DNA of 64,000 nt from Cesiribacter sp964504565 (GTDB lineage Bacteria > Bacteroidota > Bacteroidia > Cytophagales > Cyclobacteriaceae): positions 189,674 through 253,673 of the forward strand of contig CAZDEY010000007.1 in assembly GCA_964504565.1 (NCBI GenBank). Reading direction: 5' to 3'. Every line of letters begins with the position of its first letter. The stretch's first letter is position 1. The notes beneath the pieces were generated by a model. It did not search any database. It saw nothing but the letters and a program-made list of their open reading frames with translations, and was not told where the DNA came from. Made by a program: the position numbers and the translations under genes. Below are positions 34,982-43,611 of this stretch, piece after piece.

Positions 34982-35458
34982 GTGCTAAACTTAACTGCTA
35001 AGATAATTCCTGGCGAAAGTGCTGGTGGATTTACTATAGGGATGAAAATTGATAATATTCCGGCCGAAAAGCTATCTTATTTTGAGGTTAAGAATATGCT
35101 CAAATTTTCAGAGATCGTTGAAAATCACAGACGATTTATTTCTGATAACCTAGTACTTTATACAACAGATAATATTATAACTCAAATTGGGGTATTTGGG
35201 AATTATTTGGGTAAAACAGATGAAGATTTAGGAATAGGTAATTTAGTAGTTGAATTTGAAAAAGTATACGGACGACTTAGCGAAGGCGAAGAAGATGAAT
35301 TAGTTTTCTCAAATCTCAAAGGATTATGTTTTGAACCTGAATACTCAAATTTTGACAGCAATATTGATTGGAGAATAGCTATTTCTCATTTAAAAGTTGG
35401 GGCAATTTTTATATATAAAGACATTTATGGAAATAATTATAGTGCTCCCAGCATTTAG
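34982..35458 (+). CDS. Hypothetical AT-rich protein, possible immunity-like
   Basis: A 158-residue soluble acidic protein with a GTG start. The N-terminal PGESAGGFTIGMKIDNIP resembles the PG-x-SxGGIxLG-x-I opening seen in several polymorphic-toxin immunity and related small proteins, which is an inference. AT content is clearly higher than in neighbouring genes. No toxin gene is adjacent, so it could be an orphan. It is flanked by period-8 repeat stretches. Confidence 0.55.
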   Translation: MLNLTAKIIPGESAGGFTIGMKIDNIPAEKLSYFEVKNMLKFSEIVENHRRFISDNLVLYTTDNIITQIGVFGNYLGKTDEDLGIGNLVVEFEKVYGRLSEGEEDELVFSNLKGLCFEPEYSNFDSNIDWRIAISHLKVGAIFIYKDIYGNNYSAPSI

Positions 35459-35583
35459 TAGAACTCATATGCACTGTGCCGACTTTCTTACTTCGATTAA
35501 CCGCACCTACCAGTCTCATGTTTAGTCTAAAATAGCCTTAACGTTGATCCTGCAGATAGAAGATTGCACATAAATCCCCCACC

Positions 35584-36465
35584 TCACCACCTACAAACCT
35601 GATCGCTGCAGAATGCTTTAATTAGCTTATTGAACTCCCGGGCTTGCTCCCACTGTACAAAGTGGCCAGCTTGGGGGAGTAGGTAGTTGGTTATGGTAGG
35701 TAAATACTGGTGGGTGGTTTCCAGTAGGGTAGCCACGGTTAGGTTAGGGTGCAGGGCGGTATTGGGTATGTAGGCGTCTTCCTTGCCAAAAACTAATAGG
35801 GTGCTAACTGCTAATTCCGAAAGCCTAGCTTTAACCGGTTCGCGCAACATGGCGTTAACCGAGGCCGATAGTACCCGGCAAAATGTGGGGTAGTCGTGGC
35901 ACTGGGTGTACTGGAGGCGGCGGCGGGCAAACTGGGCTGCTTCAGGAGTGTAGTGGTGAAAGTTTAGCCGTATGCTATCTTCTATTTGTTGGGCCGAGGC
36001 GTTAAGCAGCCGCTCTGGACTAAAGGCGGCAGTTATCAGGTGGGCTTCTTCCGGACTAAACTCTTCCAGACCGGCCGGGGCAGCCAAAACCAACTTTTCA
36101 ACCAAGTCCGGATAGTTAAGGGCGGTGGTTAGGGCTATTTGCCCACCCATGGAGTGGCCTACCAGTATACACTTTTCAATGCCTAAACCGGCTAAAAACT
36201 GACTAATACAGTCGGCGTAGTACCCCATACCAGGCGTAATTTCTCCTTTACAGGATTGGCCGTAGCCCGGTAAATCCAGTGCCAGGCAGCGGTAGTAGGT
36301 TTGCATTTCGGCTAGGTTTCGCTCCCAAGCCATAAGGCAACTGCCTAAGCCGTGAATAAACACCAAGAATGGGCCGCTTCCCGCCTCGGTATACACCACT
36401 TGCTCGCCACCCGCTAAGGCTAGTTTTTTGGTAGGGAGGGGGTAAGCAGTATCGGCAATGCGCAT
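35584..36465 (-). CDS. Cytosolic alpha/beta hydrolase, paralogue of the 42658 gene
   Basis: A 293-residue hydrolase: IHGLGSCLMAWERNL (oxyanion hole), LALDLPGYGQS, nucleophile elbow VGHSMGGQIAL (Ser), FGKEDAYIPN (Asp) and PQAGHFVQWEQ (His). Segments LVLAAPAGLE, FGKEDA and LHPNL are shared with the exported hydrolase at 42658, so they are duplicates. It has no signal peptide, so it acts in the cytosol. It lies downstream of the acyl-CoA ligase on the same strand, separated by a MITE-like insertion. Confidence 0.88.
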   Translation of the reverse strand: MRIADTAYPLPTKKLALAGGEQVVYTEAGSGPFLVFIHGLGSCLMAWERNLAEMQTYYRCLALDLPGYGQSCKGEITPGMGYYADCISQFLAGLGIEKCILVGHSMGGQIALTTALNYPDLVEKLVLAAPAGLEEFSPEEAHLITAAFSPERLLNASAQQIEDSIRLNFHHYTPEAAQFARRRLQYTQCHDYPTFCRVLSASVNAMLREPVKARLSELAVSTLLVFGKEDAYIPNTALHPNLTVATLLETTHQYLPTITNYLLPQAGHFVQWEQAREFNKLIKAFCSDQVCRW

Positions 36466-36550
36466 GTTTTGGAATGAAGGAGTGGACCAATAGCATTGGT
36501 CAGCCTCTTTATAAATAATCTTTCTACTTATTCTGGTAGTTAGAAATTAG

Positions 36551-36685
36551 GGCGTGTCTAAAAAGTCCATAACTTCCCGTGGTTGGGGGCCTCACCGTGC
36601 CGCGGAGGCCAACCACTTTTAAGACCTTATAGGCTGATTCAAGATGGTCGGGTAGGCAATTAAAAACTATTTTTCAGACACAGCC
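36551..36685. mobile_element. 135-bp MITE-like element
   Basis: Terminal inverted repeats begin GGCGTGTCTAAAAA at the left and read GGCTGTGTCTGAAAAA (complement) at the right, with TAG on both sides (36548-36550 and 36686-36688) as a likely 3-bp target duplication. Inside is an imperfect palindrome GTGGTTG...CAACCAC. It has no open frame, so it is non-autonomous. It ends four bases before the ligase stop codon. Confidence 0.75.
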
Positions 36686-36689
36686 TAGT

Positions 36690-38183
36690 TTACTTTAGCA
36701 GTTTGCGGGCTATTTTGCCGGTATCGGTTTTGGGTAGTTCGCCTACAAACGTAATGTGCTTAGGTACTTTGTACTTAGCCAGGCCGCGGCGGCAATAGTC
36801 CAGTATATCATCCTCGCTAAGCATGCTACCCTCGCGCAAGGCAATAAAGGCTTTGCCTACCTCGCCCCAGCGTTCATCGGCAACGCCTACTATGGCAACC
36901 TCCTCAATTGCCGGATGGGTAAGCAGGTACTTTTCTACCTCGGCCGGGTACACATTTTCGCCCCCGCTAATAAACATATTTTTCTTACGGTCAACTATAT
37001 ACAAATAGCCTTCCTCATCTTCCCGGGCTACATCGCCGGTTTTAAACCAGCCGTTTTGCAGGGCCTCGGCGCTGGCTTGGGGGTTCTGCCAGTAACCCGG
37101 CGTAACCATAGGTCCGCGCAGCCATAGTTCGCCATCGTCACCGGTAGCGGCTACCTGTCCCCGCTCATCTACCAGTTGGTATTCTACGTAGAAATTAGGC
37201 TTGCCTATTGAGCCCTTTTTCCGCGCGGAATCCTCGTGGTTAAGCGAGGTAATGTTGGGCCCGGCCTCGGTAAGGCCGTAGCCCTGCCGAATAAGAACCC
37301 CTTTTTGGTGCCAGCGTTCAATTGTAGGCAGGGGAAGCGGCTCGCCACCAACCACAAAGTAGCGCATACTCGCTAAGCGGTAGTTGGCCAGCGAGGGTTC
37401 GTCCAGCATCATTTTCAGCATGGTAGGTACCGCCATGAACAGGGTAGCCTCCTCTTGCTCCAGAATTTGAAGTACCGTTACCGGATCGAATTTGGGTAGT
37501 AGGGTAAAGGAGGCGCCGTGGTGCAAAAAGGGGGTTACAAACACATTCCAGCCACCGGTATGGAAGGGTGGCATACAAACCAGGGTATGGTCTTGCGAGC
37601 TTACATCGAGCCGGGTGGCCGTGTTTATGCTATTCCAGAAAGCCATGCCGTGGGTGTACACCGCCCCTTTAGGAAAACCGGTAGTGCCCGAAGTATACAG
37701 AATAAACAGGGGGTGGTCATCGGGCAAGGGCGGGTGGCTTTGGTCTAATTCCCCGGGGGGGGCGGCATCCAGGGCTTGCCTAAAGGCTTCCGGTTTCATT
37801 ACGTAGCGAATATCCGCCAGTATAGTTTGCCCCTCAAGCTGCGGCTGGTACTTTTCTTCTACCAAAAAAAGGTCGGGCCGGCAGTTTTCCAGCATATAGG
37901 CAATTTCTCGCCCGGCCAGGCGGTAGTTTAGCGGTACCAGTATTACCCCCATTTTTTGGGCCGCAACAAATAAAATTATTTGTTCCAGCGTAAAATCTGA
38001 GAGCAGGGCTACCCGGCTGCCGCTTTCCAGCCCCAGTTTATGGTGCAAGAACCAAACAGCCTGGTTAGCTAATTGGTTAAGCTGGGCGTAGGTTAGCAAC
38101 CGTCCGGTGCCGTGCTCGCGTACGGCTATTTTTTCCGGCGAATACGTGGCCCAGCGGTCTATCCAGTCTTTGCGGTAGTGCAT
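36690..38183 (-). CDS. Long-chain-acyl-CoA ligase-like AMP-binding protein
   Basis: A 497-residue ANL-family enzyme that adenylates a carboxylic acid and joins it to CoA. Motifs in order: LYTSGTTGFPKGAVYTH (A3), GYGLTEAGPN (A5), WFKTGDVAREDEEGYLYIVD (A7-A8), RKKNMFISGGENVYP, and KTDTGKIARKLL (A10 Lys). It resembles FadD/medium-chain ligases. It lies in a leftward series after SDR and KAS III-like genes, suggesting activation of an acid released by the neighbouring hydrolases. Confidence 0.93.
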   Translation of the reverse strand: MHYRKDWIDRWATYSPEKIAVREHGTGRLLTYAQLNQLANQAVWFLHHKLGLESGSRVALLSDFTLEQIILFVAAQKMGVILVPLNYRLAGREIAYMLENCRPDLFLVEEKYQPQLEGQTILADIRYVMKPEAFRQALDAAPPGELDQSHPPLPDDHPLFILYTSGTTGFPKGAVYTHGMAFWNSINTATRLDVSSQDHTLVCMPPFHTGGWNVFVTPFLHHGASFTLLPKFDPVTVLQILEQEEATLFMAVPTMLKMMLDEPSLANYRLASMRYFVVGGEPLPLPTIERWHQKGVLIRQGYGLTEAGPNITSLNHEDSARKKGSIGKPNFYVEYQLVDERGQVAATGDDGELWLRGPMVTPGYWQNPQASAEALQNGWFKTGDVAREDEEGYLYIVDRKKNMFISGGENVYPAEVEKYLLTHPAIEEVAIVGVADERWGEVGKAFIALREGSMLSEDDILDYCRRGLAKYKVPKHITFVGELPKTDTGKIARKLLK

Positions 38184-38184
38184 A

Positions 38185-38232
38185 AGGAGTAGTGGGTACT
38201 GAGTATTGGGTTTTGAGTATCAGGTATTAGAA
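38185..38232. repeat. Period-7 array between ligase and KAS III-like gene
   Basis: Heptamers GTAGTGG, GTACTGA, GTATTGG, GTTTTGA, GTATCAG, GTATTAG. Confidence 0.75.
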
Positions 38233-38259
38233 TAATCCTCAACATCTTTTTGGCTAAAA

Positions 38260-39249
38260 TTATAGGCGGAAGGCAGCGCAGGCGAAGGAGAGGCCGCCCC
38301 CCGAGCCCATAAAAATTACCAACTTACCCTTTTCAACCTTACCTTGCTGCCAGGCTTCATCCAGCGCCATTGGTATGCAGGCCGAGCCGGTATAGCCGTA
38401 GTGGTGCATTATGGTATGGGCCTTTTCGCCTGGCTGGCCCAAAATTTCCAGCGTAGCCCAAATGCTGTTAATATTAATTTGGGTGAAGAAGAAGTGGTCT
38501 ACTTCATTAACGGTTACGCCAATACGCTGGCACAATTCCTGAATCATTTCGCTCCAAACTTCGGGGTTTAGTTTGGGCGGGAAGCGCTTTACAAACTGCA
38601 GGCGGTGTTTTTTGTCAGCTACTACCTGCGCATCAACCGGCTGGCGGGTGCCCCCGGCGTATATGCCCATCCACTCGTGAAACTCGCCCCGGGTGCGCAG
38701 GCTACTGGCCAGCAGGCCGCGCTGGGTATCTTCCTCGGCCTGTAGTACTACTGCTCCGGCCCCATCGGCAAACAGGTTGGCGGTTTTTTTATCGTACTTA
38801 TCCAGGTATTTGCTCATGGCGTAGGCACCTACTACCAGCACGTAGCGGTACTGGCTGTCGGCCTGTATATATTTGGCGGCAGTATCCAGCGCGGTTACAA
38901 AGCCGGCACAAGCGGTGTTTAAATCGAAGGTGCCGGCTCGGGTAGCCCCCAGCAGGTGCTGTACTTTAGAGGCCGTAGAGGGCGATACGTACTCGGGCGT
39001 ATCGGTAGCTACTATAATCAGATCTAGTTGCTGGGCGCTAATGCCGGCGCGTTCCAGGGCCTGGCGGGCGGCGTTTACTACCAAATCGGCAGTCGATTCG
39101 TCATCGGCCGCCCAACGGCGTTCGTAAATATGTACGTTCTGGCGAAGCCAACTGTCTACATCTTCGCCTAGTAGCTCATTAAAGTAGGAGTTAGGTACAA
39201 TATTTTCCGGTGCATAGCTACCGGTAGCTAGTATGGTTGCGTTTCTCAT
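38260..39249 (-). CDS. KAS III-like enzyme with altered active site
   Basis: A 329-residue FabH/thiolase-fold protein. The nucleophilic Cys114 is in NTACAGFVTA, and the dimer and CoA-site regions (ATDTPEYVSPSTASKV, LFADGAGAVVL) are present. At the canonical HQAN His the sequence is FFFTQIN (Thr256), and at the canonical Asn (GNT) it is YGYTG (Tyr286). Thus two of the three decarboxylating residues are missing, so it may be an acyltransferase, thiolase-like or thioester hydrolase enzyme rather than a fatty-acid initiator. I chose ATG 39249 rather than an upstream alternative. Neighbours are SDR and ligase genes. Confidence 0.88.
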   Translation of the reverse strand: MRNATILATGSYAPENIVPNSYFNELLGEDVDSWLRQNVHIYERRWAADDESTADLVVNAARQALERAGISAQQLDLIIVATDTPEYVSPSTASKVQHLLGATRAGTFDLNTACAGFVTALDTAAKYIQADSQYRYVLVVGAYAMSKYLDKYDKKTANLFADGAGAVVLQAEEDTQRGLLASSLRTRGEFHEWMGIYAGGTRQPVDAQVVADKKHRLQFVKRFPPKLNPEVWSEMIQELCQRIGVTVNEVDHFFFTQININSIWATLEILGQPGEKAHTIMHHYGYTGSACIPMALDEAWQQGKVEKGKLVIFMGSGGGLSFACAAFRL

Positions 39250-39371
39250 TAAAACGAATTTGTGAATTACTGAATTGGTGAATAGTGGGTGACTGGTACT
39301 GAGTATTGAGTAGTAGGTATTGAGTAGTGAGATAGTCTCAAGTCTCAAATCTCACGTCTCACGTCTAATAC
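39250..39371. repeat. Period-8 then period-7 arrays
   Basis: 39250-39292 holds octamers GAATTTGT, GAATTACT, GAATTGGT, GAATAGTG. 39293-39371 holds heptamers GTACTGA, GTATTGA, GTAGTAG, GTATTGA, GTAGTGA, then GTCTCAA, ATCTCAC, GTCTCAC. The gap separates the SDR gene from the KAS III-like gene. Confidence 0.8.
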
Positions 39372-40106
39372 CTAACCCACCATACCGCCGTCTACGCTAA
39401 GTACGGCCCCGTTTACGTAGCGGGCTTCTTCCGAGGCCAGGAATACGTAGGCGTTGGCAATGTCTTCGGGTTGCCCCATTTTGCCTATCGGTATTTTGGC
39501 TTCAATTTGCTGCAGAACCTCGCCGGGTATTTTTTGGGTCATTTCGGTGGCAATAAAGCCGGGGGCTACCGCATTGGCCGTTACGCCTTTGCGGCCCAGC
39601 TCACGCGCCCATACCCTGGTCATGCCAATTACGCCGGCTTTGGAGGCTACGTAGTTGGTTTGGCCAAAATTTCCGTACAAACCCACCACCGAACTGGCAC
39701 TTATAATGCGGCCCCAGCCCTGATCTACCATATAGGCCGATATAATTTTGGTACAGTTAAACACCCCGGTCAGGTTAACATCTAGTACTTGTTGCCACTG
39801 TTCGGAGGTCATTTTCTTTAGGGAAGCATCGCGGGTAATACCGGCATTGTTCACCAGTATATCTATGCGGCCGTGGTGGTCGGCTACCTCGCGGGCGGCT
39901 TGTTCTACTTCGCTAAAGTTTGAGGTGTTTACTTTTCTGAACTGGGTACCGGAGCCTATGGCCTGAGCGGCGGCTTGGCCTTTGGCTTCATCCAGATCCC
40001 AGATTACCACCTTGGCACCTTCTTGGGCAAAACGTTGAGCAGTTACTTTTCCTATGCCGTTGGCACCGCCGGTTACTATGGCTATTCTGTCTTTCAGTCG
40101 GTTCAT
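39372..40106 (-). CDS. Short-chain dehydrogenase, FabG/acetoacetyl-CoA reductase type
   Basis: A 244-residue classical SDR: cofactor motif VTGGANGIGKVTA, NNAGITRDASL, catalytic Ser in ISASSVVGLYG, Tyr-x3-Lys in QTNYVASKAG, and C-terminal YVNGAVLSVDGGMVG. The Asp at the end of the second strand (VIWDLDEAKG) suggests NAD(H) preference, as in dehydrogenases that work oxidatively, though this is an inference. It probably acts on a 3-hydroxyacyl-CoA or -ACP. Confidence 0.92.
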   Translation of the reverse strand: MNRLKDRIAIVTGGANGIGKVTAQRFAQEGAKVVIWDLDEAKGQAAAQAIGSGTQFRKVNTSNFSEVEQAAREVADHHGRIDILVNNAGITRDASLKKMTSEQWQQVLDVNLTGVFNCTKIISAYMVDQGWGRIISASSVVGLYGNFGQTNYVASKAGVIGMTRVWARELGRKGVTANAVAPGFIATEMTQKIPGEVLQQIEAKIPIGKMGQPEDIANAYVFLASEEARYVNGAVLSVDGGMVG

Positions 40107-40108
40107 TA

Positions 40109-40174
40109 TTGAGTCTTGAGTCTTGAGTCTTGAGTCCTGAGTTTTGAGTCTTGTGTCTTGGGTTTGGGTTTGGG
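40109..40174. repeat. GAGTCTT heptamer array
   Basis: About nine consecutive heptamers (GAGTCTT, GAGTCTT, GAGTCTT, GAGTCCT, GAGTTTT, GAGTCTT, GTGTCTT, then GGGTTTG), filling the gap between the TonB receptor and the SDR gene. Confidence 0.88.
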
Positions 40175-42640
40175 TTATTTTAGAGCCGGAAGGTCTACGC
40201 GAAGTTCCAGCGAGTACAGACGGCCGGTAGGGGGGGCGGCGGTAAACTCGCGCATTTCGGTATCAAAAAGGTTGGTTACCTGCGCTCCCAGGCGCAACAT
40301 AGGGCTGAATTTGTAGCCCAGGCTAACATCGAAGGTTACAAAACCGCCCAGCGGTCCGTAGTTAAAGGAATTAGCACTGCGGGCATTTTCAACTATAGGT
40401 ATTCCGCCGTAATTCAAGCCTTCAATAGTTTCGGAGGCTATCTGGAAGCTGCTAAAGTAGTTATAAGCCTGTACCCAGCGGCTAAATACCGAGCCGTAGA
40501 GCTTTTCGCCTATATAGTTGGCTGATACCGAGCCTTTGTGGTTAGGGGCATTCACCAGCAGGTCAAGCTGGGTTACTTTGCCGTCCTTATCAAAGTCGTT
40601 CTCCAGGTTATCTTCGTCAATGCTGTAACCGAAGTACGAGTAGGTAGCGCCCAGGCTAAAGGCATCAGACAGGTAGTAGTTCAGGCCTAAATCGAAGCCG
40701 TAGGTATCAAACTCGCCGAAGTTAATGTAGGTGAATACTAAGCCGCCTAGTCCGGCAAAATTGTTCTGAACCTCCTCAATGGGCTGGTTGCCGCGCTCGG
40801 TGGCTATGCCAATTCTTGTAACTGGACTTAAGAAGTTTTCGGAGATGTTATAGTACGCATTAGCATCTACAAAAAACTTATTCTTGATAGGCTGGCCTTT
40901 ATAGCCTAACTCAAATGTTTGAAGTTTTTCTACTTGCTGTTCTTCAATCTGGCGGGTACCGTTTACATTACCTTCCGCATCGAAGGTCAATACAGTAAAG
41001 CCTTCAGCATTGCCCAAAATTAGGCCGCTAAATAAATTGCCATACATATTAAGTATGGTAGGGGCAGCAATACCCTGGCCGTAGGTTAGGCGTACTCCGC
41101 CCCAATCGCCGCTTTTAACTAAACCAAATTTGGGCAGAAAGTTAAAGCCGTACACTTCGTGCTGGTCGCCCCGGAAAGCGGCGGTTACCTTCAGTCCTTC
41201 TTGAATATTAAAATCTAACTGGCTGTAAACTCCGTACTGGTCAATTGTAATGTAATCGTCTTCGTTTTGGTCTAGCAGGTAGCTGCCCCGGCTGTTAGCC
41301 ATATCGCGCTGGTATTGCACGCCAAAGGTGTAAAAGAAGCGGTTGTTGATATCGTTAGTATACTGTACCTCACCATTCCAGCGGCGCGAGGCATCGCGGA
41401 ACAGGGCGCCCTGGGTTAGGGATAAGCGGCGCAGTTCAGCTTCAGTTAGATCGGGATCGGCATCCTTAAGTCGGTAGTAGGCCTTGGTACGGTCGTCGAT
41501 AGAGTAGGTGCTGTCGGTATGGCTCCAGGTATGGTAAAGCTGGGCAAACCAGTGGTTGCCGGTAACCTTGCCCTGCAGGTAGTAAATATTCCAGTCGCGT
41601 ATTTGGTTGCGGCCTACGTTAGTGGGCGAAAGGTAGGTAGAGTTAGAAGCCCCGCCCTGCACAATTACATCGGTACCGGGGCTTACGGTGTAGTACAGTG
41701 CCGCCTCACCGCGGGTAAATTCTATATCATTATCCAGCAGATATTCAGTATATCCTTCTCTACCAGGTACACCATCGCGGTCAATATATACTGAATCCAC
41801 GTAGTCAAACTCTTCGGCCACGGTATGTTCGCCGGTCACTTTGAAAGCAAATTTATTGTTTAGTACCTGGGCGTGGCGAAAACGGGCCGAACGCAAATCT
41901 TGGTTGCCGGCGGTTAGGGCTACGGTGGTACCCTCGGAACTGCGCGGATCTTTGGTAATGGTATTTACCAAACCATTGTGCGCATTAGGCCCAAAAAGGG
42001 CAGCGTTAGGGCCTAGTACCACTTCAACCCGTTCAATATCTTCCTTAATAACCGTATTTAGCGGGCCTAGGGGCAAGCCGGTAGCGATTAGGGTAGAGAA
42101 GCGGCCATCGGTTACCTGCAGGTTTTTAGCGTTGAAGTTGCTGTTAAACCCGCGTACGTTAATGCCGGTGCCAACTACACCTGCCCGTACAAAATCTACA
42201 CCCTTAACGCGGGCCAGTAATTCGCCGGGGTTAAAGGTGGGTATGTTTTCCAGTTCCTGTTTGCCTATTACCTCAATGGTGGCCGGGGTTTCGGTAATTT
42301 TTTCGGCCCGGCGCGTTCCCGATACCACTATTTCATCTAGCTGCTCAGCGTTTTCCACTAACTTCACATCAATAGTTTGGCGCTGGCCTACAGTAACCTC
42401 CTGGCTTAGGTAGCCAATAAAGCTAAATACCAGTACCGCCTCGGGGCCGGGCACCGAAATCTCGTAGTAGCCGTTGGTGTTGGTAACTACTCCGGTATTG
42501 CTGCCTTTTAGCATAATATTTACGCCTGGCAGGCCTTCGCTATCCATAGCCGAGCTTACCCGGCCGCTAATTACACGATCTTGGGCTGCGGCAATATGCA
42601 GCAGACCAAAAAACAAGAGAAAAAGTAAATTGTATTTCAT
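40175..42640 (-). CDS. TonB-dependent receptor with carboxypeptidase-regulatory N-domain
   Basis: An 821-residue outer-membrane transporter. Signal peptide to ~19 (ending AAAQ), a CarboxypepD_reg-like domain (~22-105, VISGRVSSAMDSEGLPGVNI), plug domain (~115-230, ETPATIEVIGKQELENIP, VNVRGF-type INVRGFNSNFNAK, GPNAALFGPNAHNGLVN) and a 22-strand type barrel ending LYSLELRVDLPALK. It is not SusC-type, since no SusD follows. It lies 17 bases downstream of the exported hydrolase and is in the symporter gene series, so it may import the substrate of those enzymes. Confidence 0.93.
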   Translation of the reverse strand: MKYNLLFLLFFGLLHIAAAQDRVISGRVSSAMDSEGLPGVNIMLKGSNTGVVTNTNGYYEISVPGPEAVLVFSFIGYLSQEVTVGQRQTIDVKLVENAEQLDEIVVSGTRRAEKITETPATIEVIGKQELENIPTFNPGELLARVKGVDFVRAGVVGTGINVRGFNSNFNAKNLQVTDGRFSTLIATGLPLGPLNTVIKEDIERVEVVLGPNAALFGPNAHNGLVNTITKDPRSSEGTTVALTAGNQDLRSARFRHAQVLNNKFAFKVTGEHTVAEEFDYVDSVYIDRDGVPGREGYTEYLLDNDIEFTRGEAALYYTVSPGTDVIVQGGASNSTYLSPTNVGRNQIRDWNIYYLQGKVTGNHWFAQLYHTWSHTDSTYSIDDRTKAYYRLKDADPDLTEAELRRLSLTQGALFRDASRRWNGEVQYTNDINNRFFYTFGVQYQRDMANSRGSYLLDQNEDDYITIDQYGVYSQLDFNIQEGLKVTAAFRGDQHEVYGFNFLPKFGLVKSGDWGGVRLTYGQGIAAPTILNMYGNLFSGLILGNAEGFTVLTFDAEGNVNGTRQIEEQQVEKLQTFELGYKGQPIKNKFFVDANAYYNISENFLSPVTRIGIATERGNQPIEEVQNNFAGLGGLVFTYINFGEFDTYGFDLGLNYYLSDAFSLGATYSYFGYSIDEDNLENDFDKDGKVTQLDLLVNAPNHKGSVSANYIGEKLYGSVFSRWVQAYNYFSSFQIASETIEGLNYGGIPIVENARSANSFNYGPLGGFVTFDVSLGYKFSPMLRLGAQVTNLFDTEMREFTAAPPTGRLYSLELRVDLPALK

Positions 42641-42657
42641 GGCAGTAAATTGGGGGT

Positions 42658-43611
42658 TTATTCCTGAGAGAATAAGGGGGTTAAAAAGCTATGTAGTTTA
42701 TTGTTAAAATCTTCGGGTTGTTCAAACTGCAGCAGGTGCCCGGCCGGCGAAATTAGCTGTAGTTGCGCCTGGGGTATTTGCTCTTGGGCTTGCTTGGCCA
42801 CCGCCTCAACGCTTAGGTTCGGGTGCAGAAGCCGGTTGGGTATAAGCGCATCTTCCTTTCCAAAAAGAATAAGAACCGGTGGTTTTAAATGCGAAAGTTG
42901 GTTGGCTACCGGAGCGCTAAGCATACCTTCAACTCCCTTAAGCAGTACCTGGGCGTACTGCGGAAAGTCTTCTGCGTTATTTAGGGCTAGCCTATCCTGC
43001 AGCAGCATTTCAGCTTGGGCGGGGGGCTTACTAAAGTTGGCGTTCAGGTTTTGGCGAAGCTGGGCCTCGCTTAACTTTTGCGGAAAGGTGTAGCGAGCGT
43101 ACTGTAGTATAGAAGCGGCTTCGGTTTCGGTAAAGGTTTCCAGCCCGGCGGGGGCTGCCAACACTAGTGCCTGAACCCGTTCGGGGTGCTGTAGCGCGAA
43201 TAAGGTTGCCAGCTGACCACCCATGCTATGGCCTACTAGCACCGCCGAAGGCAATTGCAGGCTATCCATAAATGCCAGCAGGGTTTCCGAGAAGAAGCTA
43301 AGTATATTACCATCAGGCAGGCTGGCTATATCAGATTGGCCGTAGCCGGGCAAATCCGGCACCAGGCAGCGGTAGTGCCGGCTAAGGCCCGGCAGGTTAC
43401 GGTACCAGTGTTTACGGCTGCCCCCTAAGCCGTGCAATAGCACAAGTGGCGGGACATTAGTATGGTCGGTAGCTACCTCGGTGTACGCCAGTTTAACTCC
43501 GTAGGGCAAATTTTGGTAGTGCAGCGGGTAACTTGGTAGGCTATCCTGAGCCATGGTGTTAGCGGCTAAGCCTAGCGCCAGTACCGGCAGTATAGAGAAG
43601 AGCTTCTTCAT
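42658..43611 (-). CDS. Exported alpha/beta hydrolase
   Basis: A 317-residue hydrolase with a signal peptide (MKKLFSILPVLALGLAANTMAQ, given in part). Motifs: LLHGLGGSRKHWYRNL, VPDLPGYGQSD, nucleophile VGHSMGGQLATL (Ser), FGKEDALIPN (Asp) and SPAGHLLQFEQ (His). It is a paralogue of the cytosolic hydrolase at 35584. Its ATG overlaps the symporter stop by four bases (ATGA), so it is translationally coupled to the transporter and most likely cleaves its substrate in the periplasm. Confidence 0.9.
   Translation of the reverse strand: MKKLFSILPVLALGLAANTMAQDSLPSYPLHYQNLPYGVKLAYTEVATDHTNVPPLVLLHGLGGSRKHWYRNLPGLSRHYRCLVPDLPGYGQSDIASLPDGNILSFFSETLLAFMDSLQLPSAVLVGHSMGGQLATLFALQHPERVQALVLAAPAGLETFTETEAASILQYARYTFPQKLSEAQLRQNLNANFSKPPAQAEMLLQDRLALNNAEDFPQYAQVLLKGVEGMLSAPVANQLSHLKPPVLILFGKEDALIPNRLLHPNLSVEAVAKQAQEQIPQAQLQLISPAGHLLQFEQPEDFNNKLHSFLTPLFSQE

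Noticed and set aside
35584..40106. Olefin (OleABCD-like) biosynthesis cluster, since a thiolase-fold enzyme, hydrolase, AMP ligase and SDR occur together
   Set aside because: The hydrolases use Ser (VGHSMGG) where OleB uses Asp, the SDR is a short classical type rather than the extended OleD type, and the ligase looks like an acyl-CoA ligase. The nearby symporter and receptor point to uptake rather than olefin synthesis.
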